NCBI GenBank assembly: GCA_007375675.1
Contig: VMEU01000002.1
Coordinates: forward strand, 1-42,485
From: Parcubacteria group bacterium Greene0416_39
GTDB taxonomy: Bacteria > Patescibacteriota > Minisyncoccia > Minisyncoccales > UBA10102
DNA: 42,485 nt
Direction: 5' to 3'
A program made the translations under genes and the position numbers. Below are positions 25,665 to 39,376 of this stretch, in pieces. The number at the start of each line of letters is the position of its first letter. Position 1 is the stretch's first letter. A model generated the notes under the pieces. The model saw nothing but the letters and a program-made list of their open reading frames with translations. It made no database searches and was not told the DNA's origin.

Positions 25665-25701
25665 TCTTGTGAACCGTATCGTGAAAGAGAGTCTTTCTTA
25701 A
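25645..25701 (+). pseudogene. displaced yqeY C-terminal remnant
   Basis: Translates KGRADGALVNRIVKESLS*; compare yqeY end KGRADGALVNKIVKELLTS*. Confidence 0.85.
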
Positions 25702-25756
25702 TAATTATTCATCCATTTGGAAACAAATACACCCTGGGGTTTCCAAGGTGTTTGTC

Positions 25757-25784
25757 TTTGGAGCGGGCCTTTGCGGGCCCGCTC
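25757..25784. terminator. strong GC hairpin between convergent genes
   Basis: GGAGCGGGCC-tttgcg-GGCCCGCTCC. Confidence 0.5.
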
Positions 25785-25798
25785 CGTAGACTTATGCG

Positions 25799-26308
25799 TT
25801 AGCCCTTTTGTGGGGCAGGGCAGGACGTTCTGGTCGGTGGAGAGAACGTCACCTCTAACTCTGTCCCAGGATCAATCCGGGGCGTTGTCGAGAAGATCGT
25901 AACGCGCACAAGGATTTGTTTTTTTGCTTTGGGACTCATTGAGATTACTCCAGGTACGCTGACCCCGTCAGCGAAGATAGTAGCATTCATGTGCACTATC
26001 CTCTTGTCTGTGACGGTCAACCCTGTTGATGCTATGAGGCAGTAGGTGTTTCGTTCGGACGTGTTTTTTACCGTCCACGTCCTTTCTATGAAATCCCCTG
26101 GCTCGGTTGTCGCGTTGAAGAGGTCAACGCCTCTTTCGATGAGAATTGGTTCCTGGAGCTGCACGATGATTTTGTCCTCACCACCGCCCGCCGCAGACAC
26201 CTTGGCGATGAGACCGGGGCCGAATATGGTGCCGAAGCCGAGGACTGAAACCAGCAAGACGAGAGCCAGTGGGACCCGACCGACGATCCGACCCATGTGC
26301 CTTTTCAA
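25799..26308 (-). CDS. secreted hypothetical protein
   Basis: TTG start with AGGAGG spaced upstream; signal peptide VPLALVLLVSVLGFGTIFGPGLIAKVSAAGG; PGDFIERTWTVKNTS. Confidence 0.7.
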   Translation of the reverse strand: MKRHMGRIVGRVPLALVLLVSVLGFGTIFGPGLIAKVSAAGGGEDKIIVQLQEPILIERGVDLFNATTEPGDFIERTWTVKNTSERNTYCLIASTGLTVTDKRIVHMNATIFADGVSVPGVISMSPKAKKQILVRVTIFSTTPRIDPGTELEVTFSPPTRTSCPAPQKG

Positions 26309-26433
26309 GGAACACCTCCTAAAACTTACTCCTCATCCGTGAGGGATTGTTTCTTTTATATCATACGAGAGTATTTTTGTCAACCCCCCCATTTCTTTCT
26401 TCTTGGAAAAGAATTACAATAAAACATCACGAA

Positions 26434-26919
26434 ATGATTGAAATTCGAAATCTTACCAAGACTGCAGTTGATGTAAAGCTTTTGCGAAAGGTCGCACAAG
26501 ATCTTTTCAGGAAAGCTGGAGTTAAGAGACCTATCTCGGTTGTGTTCGTGGGGCCAAACCCGCCAAAAGCCCGTAGGGCATTTAGGCGGGCCCGCCAAAC
26601 TGCGAAGCTGTTGGCGGGACAGCGCCTCCTAGATATTTCCGTTGCCTTGGTGAGTCCTCAAAGAGCAAGACAGCTTAACATGATCTACCGCAAGAAAACA
26701 TATGTGCCAAACGTGCTTTCATTTGACTACGGCGAAATTGTGTTGTGCCCCTCAAAGATTAGGAAAGATGCCAAAAAATATGGTATACTCTTCAAAGAGG
26801 AGTTGGCGCGCGTGTTTGTTCACGGGGTGCTGCATCTCATAGGGTACGACCATATCCACCAAAAAGATTATCAAAAAATGTCTCGCAAAGAAACAGTGTA
26901 TCTCTCTCGTTTTGTATGA
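26434..26919 (+). CDS. ybeY: endoribonuclease YbeY
   Basis: YVPNVLSFDYGEI; RVFVHGVLHLIGYDHIHQKD. Confidence 0.9.
   Translation: MIEIRNLTKTAVDVKLLRKVAQDLFRKAGVKRPISVVFVGPNPPKARRAFRRARQTAKLLAGQRLLDISVALVSPQRARQLNMIYRKKTYVPNVLSFDYGEIVLCPSKIRKDAKKYGILFKEELARVFVHGVLHLIGYDHIHQKDYQKMSRKETVYLSRFV
26559..26618. repeat. two tandem in-frame palindromes inside ybeY
   Basis: CCCGCC...(GCCCgtaGGGC)...GGCGGG then CCCGCCAA-actgcgaagctg-TTGGCGGG. Confidence 0.8.
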
Positions 26920-28118
26920 AGCCTCACGTTATTGCAGGATTAGACATTGGGAGCCACTCGTTGAAGATGGTGGTTGCCCAAAAGAAAGAAGAAAACGGAG
27001 ACATTGAGATTTTAGGCGTGGCGCAAGAGCCCTCCTCTGGGGTAAGAAGAGGCGCGGTGGTAAATGGGGAGGAGCTTGCCTTGAAGGTTCTGTCTCTCAA
27101 ACAACGCGTTGAAAATCTGGCTGCAAAGAAAGCAAACCGTGCTGTTGTGAATATTGGAGGAAGCCACATTACGTCTATTACTTCCCATGGCATAGTTGCA
27201 GTTTCCCGAGCAGACCACCAGATTTCTCCTGAAGACGTGGAACGCGTTATTGGAGCCGCGCAGACGTTTTCTCTTCCTTCAAATAAAGAGATTTTAGAAG
27301 CGTTTCCCCAGCAATTCAGTGTTGACGGAGAGCAGGGCGTGAAAGAACCTACTGGCATGAAAGGAGTGCGTTTGGAAGCAGACGTGATCGCGGTTTGCGC
27401 GTTTTCTCCCTATGTGAAAAGCTTGACTGACGCAGTATTATCGTGCGATATTGAGATTGAAGATATCGTGCCTTCTCCCTTATCTTGCTCTTTTTCTGTG
27501 CTTACTTCCCAGCAAAAAGAGCTTGGAGTAGCCCTGTTGGATTTTGGAGCCCAAACCACAAACCTAGCAGTGTTTGAAGAAGGAGAACTGGTGCATCTTG
27601 CGGTATTCCCTGTAGGATCAGAATCCATCACGAACGATATTGCCATTGGGTTACGAACCGAGCACGATTTGGCAGAACGCATTAAAAAAGAATTTGGAAC
27701 CTTAGGCGCGTCTCGAGGGAAAAGGCAAGAAAAAATAGATAATCCCGACGGTTCTTTGTTTACCTTTCCCTCAAAGCTTCTTTTCCATATAGTTGAGGCA
27801 AGAACAAAAGAAATTTTCCAGTTTGTGGCAAAAGAGTTAAAATCAATTGAAAAAGGAGGAAAGTTGCCAGCCGGCGTAGTGTTGGCAGGAGGAGGGGCGA
27901 AACTTCCTCGTTTAGATGAGTTTGCAAAGAAAGAGCTAAAGCTTCCCAGCCGTCTTGGGACTCCCCAGGGCATTTCTACCTTTGAAACCGACCCTGTGTT
28001 TTTGGGAGCAATGGGTTTAGCTATGAAAGGGCTTGAGGGTCTTCCGAGAAGAACCTCTGTGGAAGAATCTGAAATTCTGCGCAAGATTAAAAAATTGTTT
28101 AAAGTATTTATCCCGTAA
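26916..28118 (+). CDS. ftsA: cell division protein FtsA
   Basis: IAGLDIGSHSLKMVVAQ; GVALLDFGAQTTNLAVFEEGEL; VVLAGGGAKLP. Confidence 0.9.
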   Translation: MKPHVIAGLDIGSHSLKMVVAQKKEENGDIEILGVAQEPSSGVRRGAVVNGEELALKVLSLKQRVENLAAKKANRAVVNIGGSHITSITSHGIVAVSRADHQISPEDVERVIGAAQTFSLPSNKEILEAFPQQFSVDGEQGVKEPTGMKGVRLEADVIAVCAFSPYVKSLTDAVLSCDIEIEDIVPSPLSCSFSVLTSQQKELGVALLDFGAQTTNLAVFEEGELVHLAVFPVGSESITNDIAIGLRTEHDLAERIKKEFGTLGASRGKRQEKIDNPDGSLFTFPSKLLFHIVEARTKEIFQFVAKELKSIEKGGKLPAGVVLAGGGAKLPRLDEFAKKELKLPSRLGTPQGISTFETDPVFLGAMGLAMKGLEGLPRRTSVEESEILRKIKKLFKVFIP

Positions 28119-28121
28119 GCG

Positions 28122-29057
28122 ATGGCGAAAACTTCAGTAAAAGTTATTGGCATAGGCGGAGGGGGAGGAAACGCGATTGACCGCATGGTTGCTGCTAAAA
28201 TTTCAGGAGTGGAGCTTATAGCCGCAAACACCGACGAGCAAGACCTAAAAAAAATCAAGGCGCACAAGAAAATTCGCATAGGGAAACAAGTAACAAGAGG
28301 CCTTGGAGCGGGAACAAACCCTGAGCTTGGGAGAAAAGCGGCCTTGGAAAGCAAAGAAGAGTTAACCCAAGCGTTATTGGGGGCAGACCTCGTGTTTCTT
28401 GCTGCCGGCCTAGGAGGAGGAACAGGATCGGGAGGCATCTCACTTCTTGCAGATATTGCGCGCTCTCAAGGAGCATTGGTTGTGGCCGTGGTCACCAAAC
28501 CATTCTCTTTTGAGGGGTTTTCTCGCATGAGGGTTGCTGAAAGGTCTTTAGAAGAGCTTCAGGCAAAAGTGGATACCTTGCTTGTTGTTCCCAACGACCA
28601 GATCTTAAAGCTCTTAGGCCCTGAAACAACGGTTCAGGGAGCGTTCTGGAAGGCAGACGAACTCTTACGCCAAGCCGTGCAGGGGATTTCAGACCTTATC
28701 ACAAAGACTGGCATCATTAACGTAGACTTTGCAGACGTGAAAGGCGTGATGAAGAACGCGGGCAAGTCAGTTTTTGGCATAGGATACGGAAAAGGGGAAA
28801 AGCGCATAGACATGGCCTTGCACTCGGCCCTGCACTCTTCGCTTTTAGATATTTCTCTTCAAGGAGCAAAAGCAGTTCTTTTGCATATTGCAGGCCCAGC
28901 CGACCTTAGCCTGCAGGAAGTGCAAACAGCAGCTCAACAGGTAAAAAAAGAAGTTTCGCCTCAGGCGAAAATCATATTCGGAGCTTTGCACGACAGAAGT
29001 TTAAAGCAGGGAGAGGTAAAAATCACTCTCATTGCAACAGGGTTTGCCACGCAGTGA
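28122..29057 (+). CDS. ftsZ: cell division protein FtsZ, no C-terminal tail
   Basis: KVIGIGGGGGNAIDRM; AAGLGGGTGSGG; NVDFADVKGVM; ends ...LIATGFATQ. Confidence 0.95.
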   Translation: MAKTSVKVIGIGGGGGNAIDRMVAAKISGVELIAANTDEQDLKKIKAHKKIRIGKQVTRGLGAGTNPELGRKAALESKEELTQALLGADLVFLAAGLGGGTGSGGISLLADIARSQGALVVAVVTKPFSFEGFSRMRVAERSLEELQAKVDTLLVVPNDQILKLLGPETTVQGAFWKADELLRQAVQGISDLITKTGIINVDFADVKGVMKNAGKSVFGIGYGKGEKRIDMALHSALHSSLLDISLQGAKAVLLHIAGPADLSLQEVQTAAQQVKKEVSPQAKIIFGALHDRSLKQGEVKITLIATGFATQ

Positions 29058-30370
29058 AAAAAATTCTCTTTGCATTATCCCTCGCATGTATTGCAGGGGT
29101 TTTTGTTTGGAGCATAATTCCCCGCGCTCCCTCAAGAGTTTCGCAGGAGTTTGCGCGGTTTTACGGGAGTAATGTTGAATTTGACGGCATAATTTCTCAA
29201 GACCCGACTCCCAGAGCAAAGAACGTGCAGTTTGTTTTCGCTCCCTCGGAGTTTTCTGCAGGGAAAGTTTTTGTCAGCACAAACAAGTTTTCCCCTTTGA
29301 GGTATGGAGATCTCGTGCGCGTCTCAGGCAAACTCCAAGAACCCCCGGCGTTTGAGGACTTTAATTACCAAAAATACCTGGAATCAAAAGGGGTGTATGG
29401 AACCATGTATTTTCCAAAGATTGAGCTCGTACGCACGGAAGCGTATCCTGGTTTGCGGCAGACTGTATTTGCAAGAGTTCTTCACGTTAAGCACCGATTC
29501 CGTGAGGTGATCGCCCTGCATATGAGGGCTCCAGAGAGCGCGCTCCTCGGAGCGTTACTTCTGGGAGATCAGAGCGCGCTTTCTGAATCTTTGAAAAACA
29601 AACTGAACTTCACGGGATTGCGCCACATTGTTGCCATTTCAGGCCAGCACGTTGTGATTCTCACAAATATGCTTATGGCCTTTTTTCTTGGCCTTGGCCT
29701 ATGGAAGCGCCAGGCGCTTGCGCTTTCTTTTGCGCTTATGGTTTTGTTTATTTTGCTCACAGGGCTTGAATCTTCTGCAATACGAGCAGGAATTATGGGA
29801 GGGCTCCTGCTTGTGGGCCAGTATGCAGGACGCATGCAGGCTTCTTTCCGCGCCCTCGTGTTTGCCGCGGCTCTGATGCTTCTTTTCAATCCTTTACTAT
29901 TAACGAGAGACGTGGGATTCCAACTTTCCTTTCTTGCGGTTCTAGGAATCATATTCTCGTTTTCTTTTTTCAAGCATCTCTTAAGAAATGTTCCGCAAAC
30001 GTTGGGCTTACAAGATATGATGGCGATGAACTTTTCTGCCCAGATTTTCACCTTACCTATTTTAATCTACAACTTTGGGTATGTTTCTTTAATTTCCCCT
30101 TTCACGAACATTCTCGTGTTGCCCGCAATTCCTTTTCTCATAGGAGTTGGGTTTGTGTTTCTTCTTGGAGGAGCTGTGTGGGGCTGGTTGGGAACATTAC
30201 TTTCCTTTCCGGTCTTTCTCTTCGCTTTTTACTTCCATTTTATTGCTGAGTTTTTCTCAAAGCTTTCTTTTGCGCGCCTTGCCATAGAAAACCTTTCTTC
30301 CTTGTGGCTCATTCTATTTTATATCCCTGTCATACTTTTCATCCGCAAGTTCGAAAAAAATGTGATATGA
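29054..30370 (+). CDS. comEC: ComEC/Rec2-type membrane protein, without the beta-lactamase-like domain
   Basis: GALLLGDQSALSESLKNKLNFTGLRHIVAISGQHVVILTNML; multiple TM segments; GTG start overlaps the ftsZ stop. Confidence 0.88.
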   Translation: MKKILFALSLACIAGVFVWSIIPRAPSRVSQEFARFYGSNVEFDGIISQDPTPRAKNVQFVFAPSEFSAGKVFVSTNKFSPLRYGDLVRVSGKLQEPPAFEDFNYQKYLESKGVYGTMYFPKIELVRTEAYPGLRQTVFARVLHVKHRFREVIALHMRAPESALLGALLLGDQSALSESLKNKLNFTGLRHIVAISGQHVVILTNMLMAFFLGLGLWKRQALALSFALMVLFILLTGLESSAIRAGIMGGLLLVGQYAGRMQASFRALVFAAALMLLFNPLLLTRDVGFQLSFLAVLGIIFSFSFFKHLLRNVPQTLGLQDMMAMNFSAQIFTLPILIYNFGYVSLISPFTNILVLPAIPFLIGVGFVFLLGGAVWGWLGTLLSFPVFLFAFYFHFIAEFFSKLSFARLAIENLSSLWLILFYIPVILFIRKFEKNVI

Positions 30371-30380
30371 TGGGAACGGT

Positions 30381-31553
30381 ATGCGAAAACGAATCTATCT
30401 TGACTATGCTGCGACTACACCCTTGGACCCGAAGGTTCTCAAGGCAATGCTTCCGTATTTGAAAAAAGAATACGGCAACCCTTCTTCAAGCCACTCTTTT
30501 GGACAGGCGGCAAAAGCGGCAATAGAAAAGGCAAGAGAGCAGGTTGCCAAGTTTTTGAGTTGTAATCCCTTAGAAGTAGTGTTCACCTCAGGAGCTACGG
30601 AGGCAAACAACCTTGCCATTCAGGGTATTATCAAACCCAAATCTCAAAATTCAAAACCTCATATCATAACGAGTCAAATTGAGCATGAGTCGGTTCTTTC
30701 GCCATGCCAGGCATTAGAACAAGAAGGGGTTGCTGAAGTTACGTATGTGCCAGTAGATAAAGAAGGGATTGTGCGGGTTGAAGATATTGAGAAGGCGATA
30801 AAACCAAACACCGCACTGGTTTCTGTTATGCATGCAAATAGTGAAATTGGAACCATACAGCCAATAGCAGAAATCGGAGCGTTGTTAAAAGTTATAAGTC
30901 AAAAGTTAAAAGTTAAAATTCTCTTTCACACCGACGCCGTTCAGGCTGCGCAGTTTCTTCCTTGCGACGTGCAGAAACTTGGCGTGGATATGCTTACCCT
31001 GAGCGCGCACAAATTCTACGGCCCCAAAGGAACAGGAGGTCTGTTTGTGAGAGAAGGAGGCAGGCTTGATCCATTGTTTTTAGGCGGAGGCCAAGAGCAG
31101 GGTCTTCGATCTGGGACTGAAAACGTTGCCGGCATTGTAGGCATGGGAGAAGCAGTAGAAGAAATTCATCCTGTCACTATTCGGAATATCAAAATCCGTC
31201 AGCTGCGCGACCAGCTTATCAGAGGAGTTCTCCGCAACATTCCGCGGGGTTCCTTAACAGGGTCTTTGCAAGCTCGGCTTCCCAATAACGCGCACTTTTG
31301 CTTTGAGGGTATACAGGGCCAGGAGCTTCTTATGGCTTTAAATGAAAATGGCATTGCAGTTTCTACAGGGTCTGCGTGTTCAGAAAAAACCAATGAGCCC
31401 TCGCACGTTCTTCTTGCATTGGGCATGGCCGCGTCAAACGCAATGTCTTGCATACGAGTAACACTGGGCAAGCAGACGACAAAGGAAGAAATTGAAAGGA
31501 CGGTGAAAACTTTGAGGGCTGTACTTGAAAAACTGCGGAGGCCTCGTATATAA
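30381..31553 (+). CDS. cysteine desulfurase (NifS/IscS family)
   Basis: RIYLDYAATTPLDPKVL; FTSGATEANNLAIQG; LTLSAHKFYGPKGTGGLFV; GSACSEKTNEPSHVL. Confidence 0.95.
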   Translation: MRKRIYLDYAATTPLDPKVLKAMLPYLKKEYGNPSSSHSFGQAAKAAIEKAREQVAKFLSCNPLEVVFTSGATEANNLAIQGIIKPKSQNSKPHIITSQIEHESVLSPCQALEQEGVAEVTYVPVDKEGIVRVEDIEKAIKPNTALVSVMHANSEIGTIQPIAEIGALLKVISQKLKVKILFHTDAVQAAQFLPCDVQKLGVDMLTLSAHKFYGPKGTGGLFVREGGRLDPLFLGGGQEQGLRSGTENVAGIVGMGEAVEEIHPVTIRNIKIRQLRDQLIRGVLRNIPRGSLTGSLQARLPNNAHFCFEGIQGQELLMALNENGIAVSTGSACSEKTNEPSHVLLALGMAASNAMSCIRVTLGKQTTKEEIERTVKTLRAVLEKLRRPRI

Positions 31554-31563
31554 TAAGAGTGGT

Positions 31564-32826
31564 ATGTTTCTCCGATCGTTGCGAAAAAAGAAAATGCAAA
31601 AGATCTTGGCGCCGGTCATTTCTCTGTCTGTTGCTTTTGGATTGATTTCAGGTATTGCGGGCGGTTTTGCCTATGAGAAGCTTGCCGAATTTCCAGAAAG
31701 GATCATTGAGCGGGAGCGCGTGGTAGAAAAAGAATACATCCCGCAGACAACTCAAGAACAAAAAGTTATTGACGTGGTTCGCAACGTTTCTCCCTCGGTC
31801 GTGAGCATTGTCATAAGCAAAGATGTTCCGGTTTTGGAGCAGTACTTTACGAACCCTTTTCAAAACATTCCCGGGTTTCCTTTCCAACTCCAAATTCCCC
31901 AGGTTCGCCAAAAAGGCGTGGAAAAGAAAGAGGTGGGAGGCGGTTCAGGGTTTTTGGTTTCCCCAGACGGCTTGGTGCTTACCAACAAGCACGTCGTGCT
32001 TGACCAAGACGCAGAATACGCGGTTTTCACCAATGAGGGCAAATCGTATCCTGCCAAGGTTTTGGCAAAAGATCCCTTTCAGGATTTGGCGGTTCTCAAA
32101 ATAGATGAAGAACAGTTGGTAGACTCCAAGGGCCTTTTCATTCAAAAGCCCTTTCCCTACGCAAAGCTCGGAAATTCAGATACCTTGGAGATGGGGCAGA
32201 CCGTTGTTGTCATTGGCAATGCCTTAGGAGAATTCCGCAATACCGTTTCTGTTGGAGTGATTTCAGGGCTTAGCCGTACCATCACGGCTGCAGGAGGCAG
32301 CAACTTTGTAGAAACGATTGAAGATGTGATACAAACAGACGCAGCAATCAACAAAGGGAATTCAGGCGGGCCTTTGTTGAATCTTGCAGGCGAAGTGATT
32401 GGAATTAATACTGCAACCGTGCTCCAAGCGCAGAGTATTGGATTTGCAATTCCTGCCAACAAAGCAAAAAGAGGGATTGAACAGGTAAAGCTTCTTGGCA
32501 AGATCGTTTATGCTTCACTGGGAGTGCGCTATGTTCTTATTGACGAGAAGATAAAACAAGAACGTTCGCTCCAGGTAGATTACGGAGCATTGGTAAGCAA
32601 AGGTTCCCAGGGAGAGCCTGCGGTGGTTCCAGGGTCTGCAGCACAAATCGCGCTCATCCAGGAAGGCGATATCATTCTTGAACTGAACAAGGAAAAGGTC
32701 ACCAAAGAGAATTCCTTAGGAAAAGTGCTTCAAAAGTACAACCCAGGAGACGTCGTAGCCATAAAGATATTAAGGGAACCCTCAATACTCACGCTCAATG
32801 CCACCCTTGGCGAGCGTAGCGAATAG
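31564..32826 (+). CDS. HtrA/DegP-like trypsin-family protease with PDZ domain
   Basis: N-terminal TM; LTNKHVV, DLAVLKID, NKGNSGGPLLNLAGEVIGIN triad; C-terminal PDZ-like region. Confidence 0.92.
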   Translation: MFLRSLRKKKMQKILAPVISLSVAFGLISGIAGGFAYEKLAEFPERIIERERVVEKEYIPQTTQEQKVIDVVRNVSPSVVSIVISKDVPVLEQYFTNPFQNIPGFPFQLQIPQVRQKGVEKKEVGGGSGFLVSPDGLVLTNKHVVLDQDAEYAVFTNEGKSYPAKVLAKDPFQDLAVLKIDEEQLVDSKGLFIQKPFPYAKLGNSDTLEMGQTVVVIGNALGEFRNTVSVGVISGLSRTITAAGGSNFVETIEDVIQTDAAINKGNSGGPLLNLAGEVIGINTATVLQAQSIGFAIPANKAKRGIEQVKLLGKIVYASLGVRYVLIDEKIKQERSLQVDYGALVSKGSQGEPAVVPGSAAQIALIQEGDIILELNKEKVTKENSLGKVLQKYNPGDVVAIKILREPSILTLNATLGERSE

Positions 32827-32841
32827 TGCTATAGTTAAACC

Positions 32842-37558
<4,717 letters not shown>

Positions 37559-37565
37559 TAGTGGC

Positions 37566-38225
37566 ATGCCACGGCGGAAAGAAAAAATGTTTCTTGAGGG
37601 GAGACCATATCATATCCTCAACAAAGCGGTTGACCAAAGGCCCATTTTTGGCTTAAAAGAAGACTGCAACCGTTTTATTTTTCAAATGTACGCGGCAAAT
37701 ATAGGAAGCCCCGCGCCAAATCTTCAGCGTCTCAATATTGGGGAAGCCGCGCAAAAAATCCTTAGAGGAGAAAAACTTTCCGATAAATTTCTTATAAAGA
37801 GCCACGACCCCTTAGTTGAATTTTTCAGTTTTGTTTTAGCAAAAGACCATTATCATTTTGGCCTTGTTCCTTTAGCTGGCAATGGCATTTCCAGGTATAT
37901 GCAAAAATTGAACCTTGCATACGCAAAATATTTTAACAAAAAACACGAGCGTCAAGGCCCTCTTTTTGAAACAAGATTTCGCGCCAAGGCAATCACAACT
38001 CCAGCCCAGCTCAATGCATTGGTAAAAATGATTAATATCCAAAATATTCTTGAGATTGCGGAGGATCCTTCCGTGTACTTTTACTCAAGTTTTCCTGACG
38101 TGTTCTCCAAGCGCAAGTCGCTGTTCATTCTTCCTGCAACACTTTCTGAACTCAAAAAAAACCTTGGAGAGGATTTCTTTAAAAGCATAAGTTTGAAATC
38201 CGATTTACAACAAGTTAGAAAATGA
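37566..38225 (+). CDS. REP-associated tyrosine (Y1/IS200-like) transposase
   Basis: YHILNKAVDQRPIFG; FVLAKDHYHFGLVPL (HUH-type HxH); ISRYMQKLNLAYAKYFNKKHERQGPLFETRFRAKAI. Confidence 0.88.
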   Translation: MPRRKEKMFLEGRPYHILNKAVDQRPIFGLKEDCNRFIFQMYAANIGSPAPNLQRLNIGEAAQKILRGEKLSDKFLIKSHDPLVEFFSFVLAKDHYHFGLVPLAGNGISRYMQKLNLAYAKYFNKKHERQGPLFETRFRAKAITTPAQLNALVKMINIQNILEIAEDPSVYFYSSFPDVFSKRKSLFILPATLSELKKNLGEDFFKSISLKSDLQQVRK

Positions 38226-38258
38226 ACGTAAAATAGCGTTTTATACCCGGTTTTAAAC

Positions 38259-39341
38259 ATGCTAGCCCATTTTAAAAATCTTGACTGGATCATAATAGGA
38301 AGCGTCATTCTCCTCACTATTTTTGGCATTGTGAGTATTTGGAGCATCTCTGTGGGGTACCAAAACTTCGCAAACTTTGAGAAACAGCTTATTTTCTTTG
38401 GAATAGGGCTATTTTGTATGTTTTTGTTCTCTTTTATTGATTGGAGATGGATTAAAAATAATCCTTATTTGATTCTTATACTGTATGGGGTTGGGGTTCT
38501 CGCAATTGCAGGCCTTTTTATCTTTGCGCCAGAGATCAGAGGTACAAGAGGGTGGTATAAAATAGGGGCTCTATCGGTTGATCCAATAGAGTATATGAAG
38601 GTACTCCTTATTATTTTAATGGCAAAATATTTCTCTATGCGCCATATTGAAATGTATCGGATACGGCACGTTCTTCTATCGGGGCTTTACTTTGCCTTGC
38701 CAATTTCTCTTATCTTTTTTAAGCCAGACCTTGGTTCTACCCTGCTTTTAAGCATAATTTGGCTTGTAACCTTAATTGTTTCAGGAATAAAGAAGCGCCA
38801 CCTCTTTATTATTCTTTCTGTTGGATTGGTCATCTTTGCTTCAGGATGGACCTTTGTATTGCAAGATTATCAAAAGAACCGTATTCTAAGTTTTGTAGAG
38901 CCCGAATTAGATCCTCTAGGTATTGGATGGAGCCAACTTCAATCTAAAATAGCTGTTGGAAACGGGGGAGTATTTGGTACCGGTTTCCAACAAGGGAGTC
39001 AAACTATGTATGGATTTCTTTCAGAGCCGCAAACCGACTTCATTTTTGCTTCAATAGCTGAAGAATTCGGATTTGCAGGGATTGTTTTTTTGTTTACCTT
39101 ATTCGGAGTTCTCATTTGGAGAGTGTTAAAGCTGGCCAGGGAAGCGCAAAGCAATTTTCCAAGGCTTATTGGAACAGGATTTGCAACCCTTTTGATCGTG
39201 GAAATAGGCATAAACGTTGGCATGAACCTTGGCTTACTCCCTATTGTAGGCCTTCCCTTGCCTTTTGTAAGCTATGGAGGATCGTCTCTTATTATGGGAT
39301 ATGCTGCCTTAGGCCTTTTGCAGAGCATCAAAACCCACTAA
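38259..39341 (+). CDS. rodA: SEDS family RodA/FtsW
   Basis: Multi-TM; FIFAPEIRGTRGWYKIGALSVDPIEYMKVLLI; LSEPQTDFIFASIAEEFGFAG; PFVSYGGSSLI. Confidence 0.93.
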   Translation: MLAHFKNLDWIIIGSVILLTIFGIVSIWSISVGYQNFANFEKQLIFFGIGLFCMFLFSFIDWRWIKNNPYLILILYGVGVLAIAGLFIFAPEIRGTRGWYKIGALSVDPIEYMKVLLIILMAKYFSMRHIEMYRIRHVLLSGLYFALPISLIFFKPDLGSTLLLSIIWLVTLIVSGIKKRHLFIILSVGLVIFASGWTFVLQDYQKNRILSFVEPELDPLGIGWSQLQSKIAVGNGGVFGTGFQQGSQTMYGFLSEPQTDFIFASIAEEFGFAGIVFLFTLFGVLIWRVLKLAREAQSNFPRLIGTGFATLLIVEIGINVGMNLGLLPIVGLPLPFVSYGGSSLIMGYAALGLLQSIKTH

Positions 39342-39346
39342 AACAC

Positions 39347-39371
39347 AAAATTTGCCTTTAGGGCAAATTTT
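39347..39371. terminator. terminator-like hairpin after rodA
   Basis: AAAATTTGCC-tttag-GGCAAATTTT. Confidence 0.65.
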
Positions 39372-39376
39372 CGGTT

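Noticed and set aside
25717-25755. H-type pseudoknot.
   Set aside because: The stem order allows it, but the loop crossing stem 1 would be zero nt, so alternative hairpins are more plausible.
27410-28438. 342-aa minus-strand ORF antisense to ftsA/ftsZ, and many similar antisense ORFs (e.g. 26924-27358, 34158-34715, 35899-36627).
   Set aside because: Low-complexity mirror ORFs of strongly conserved genes; no recognisable motifs or independent signals.
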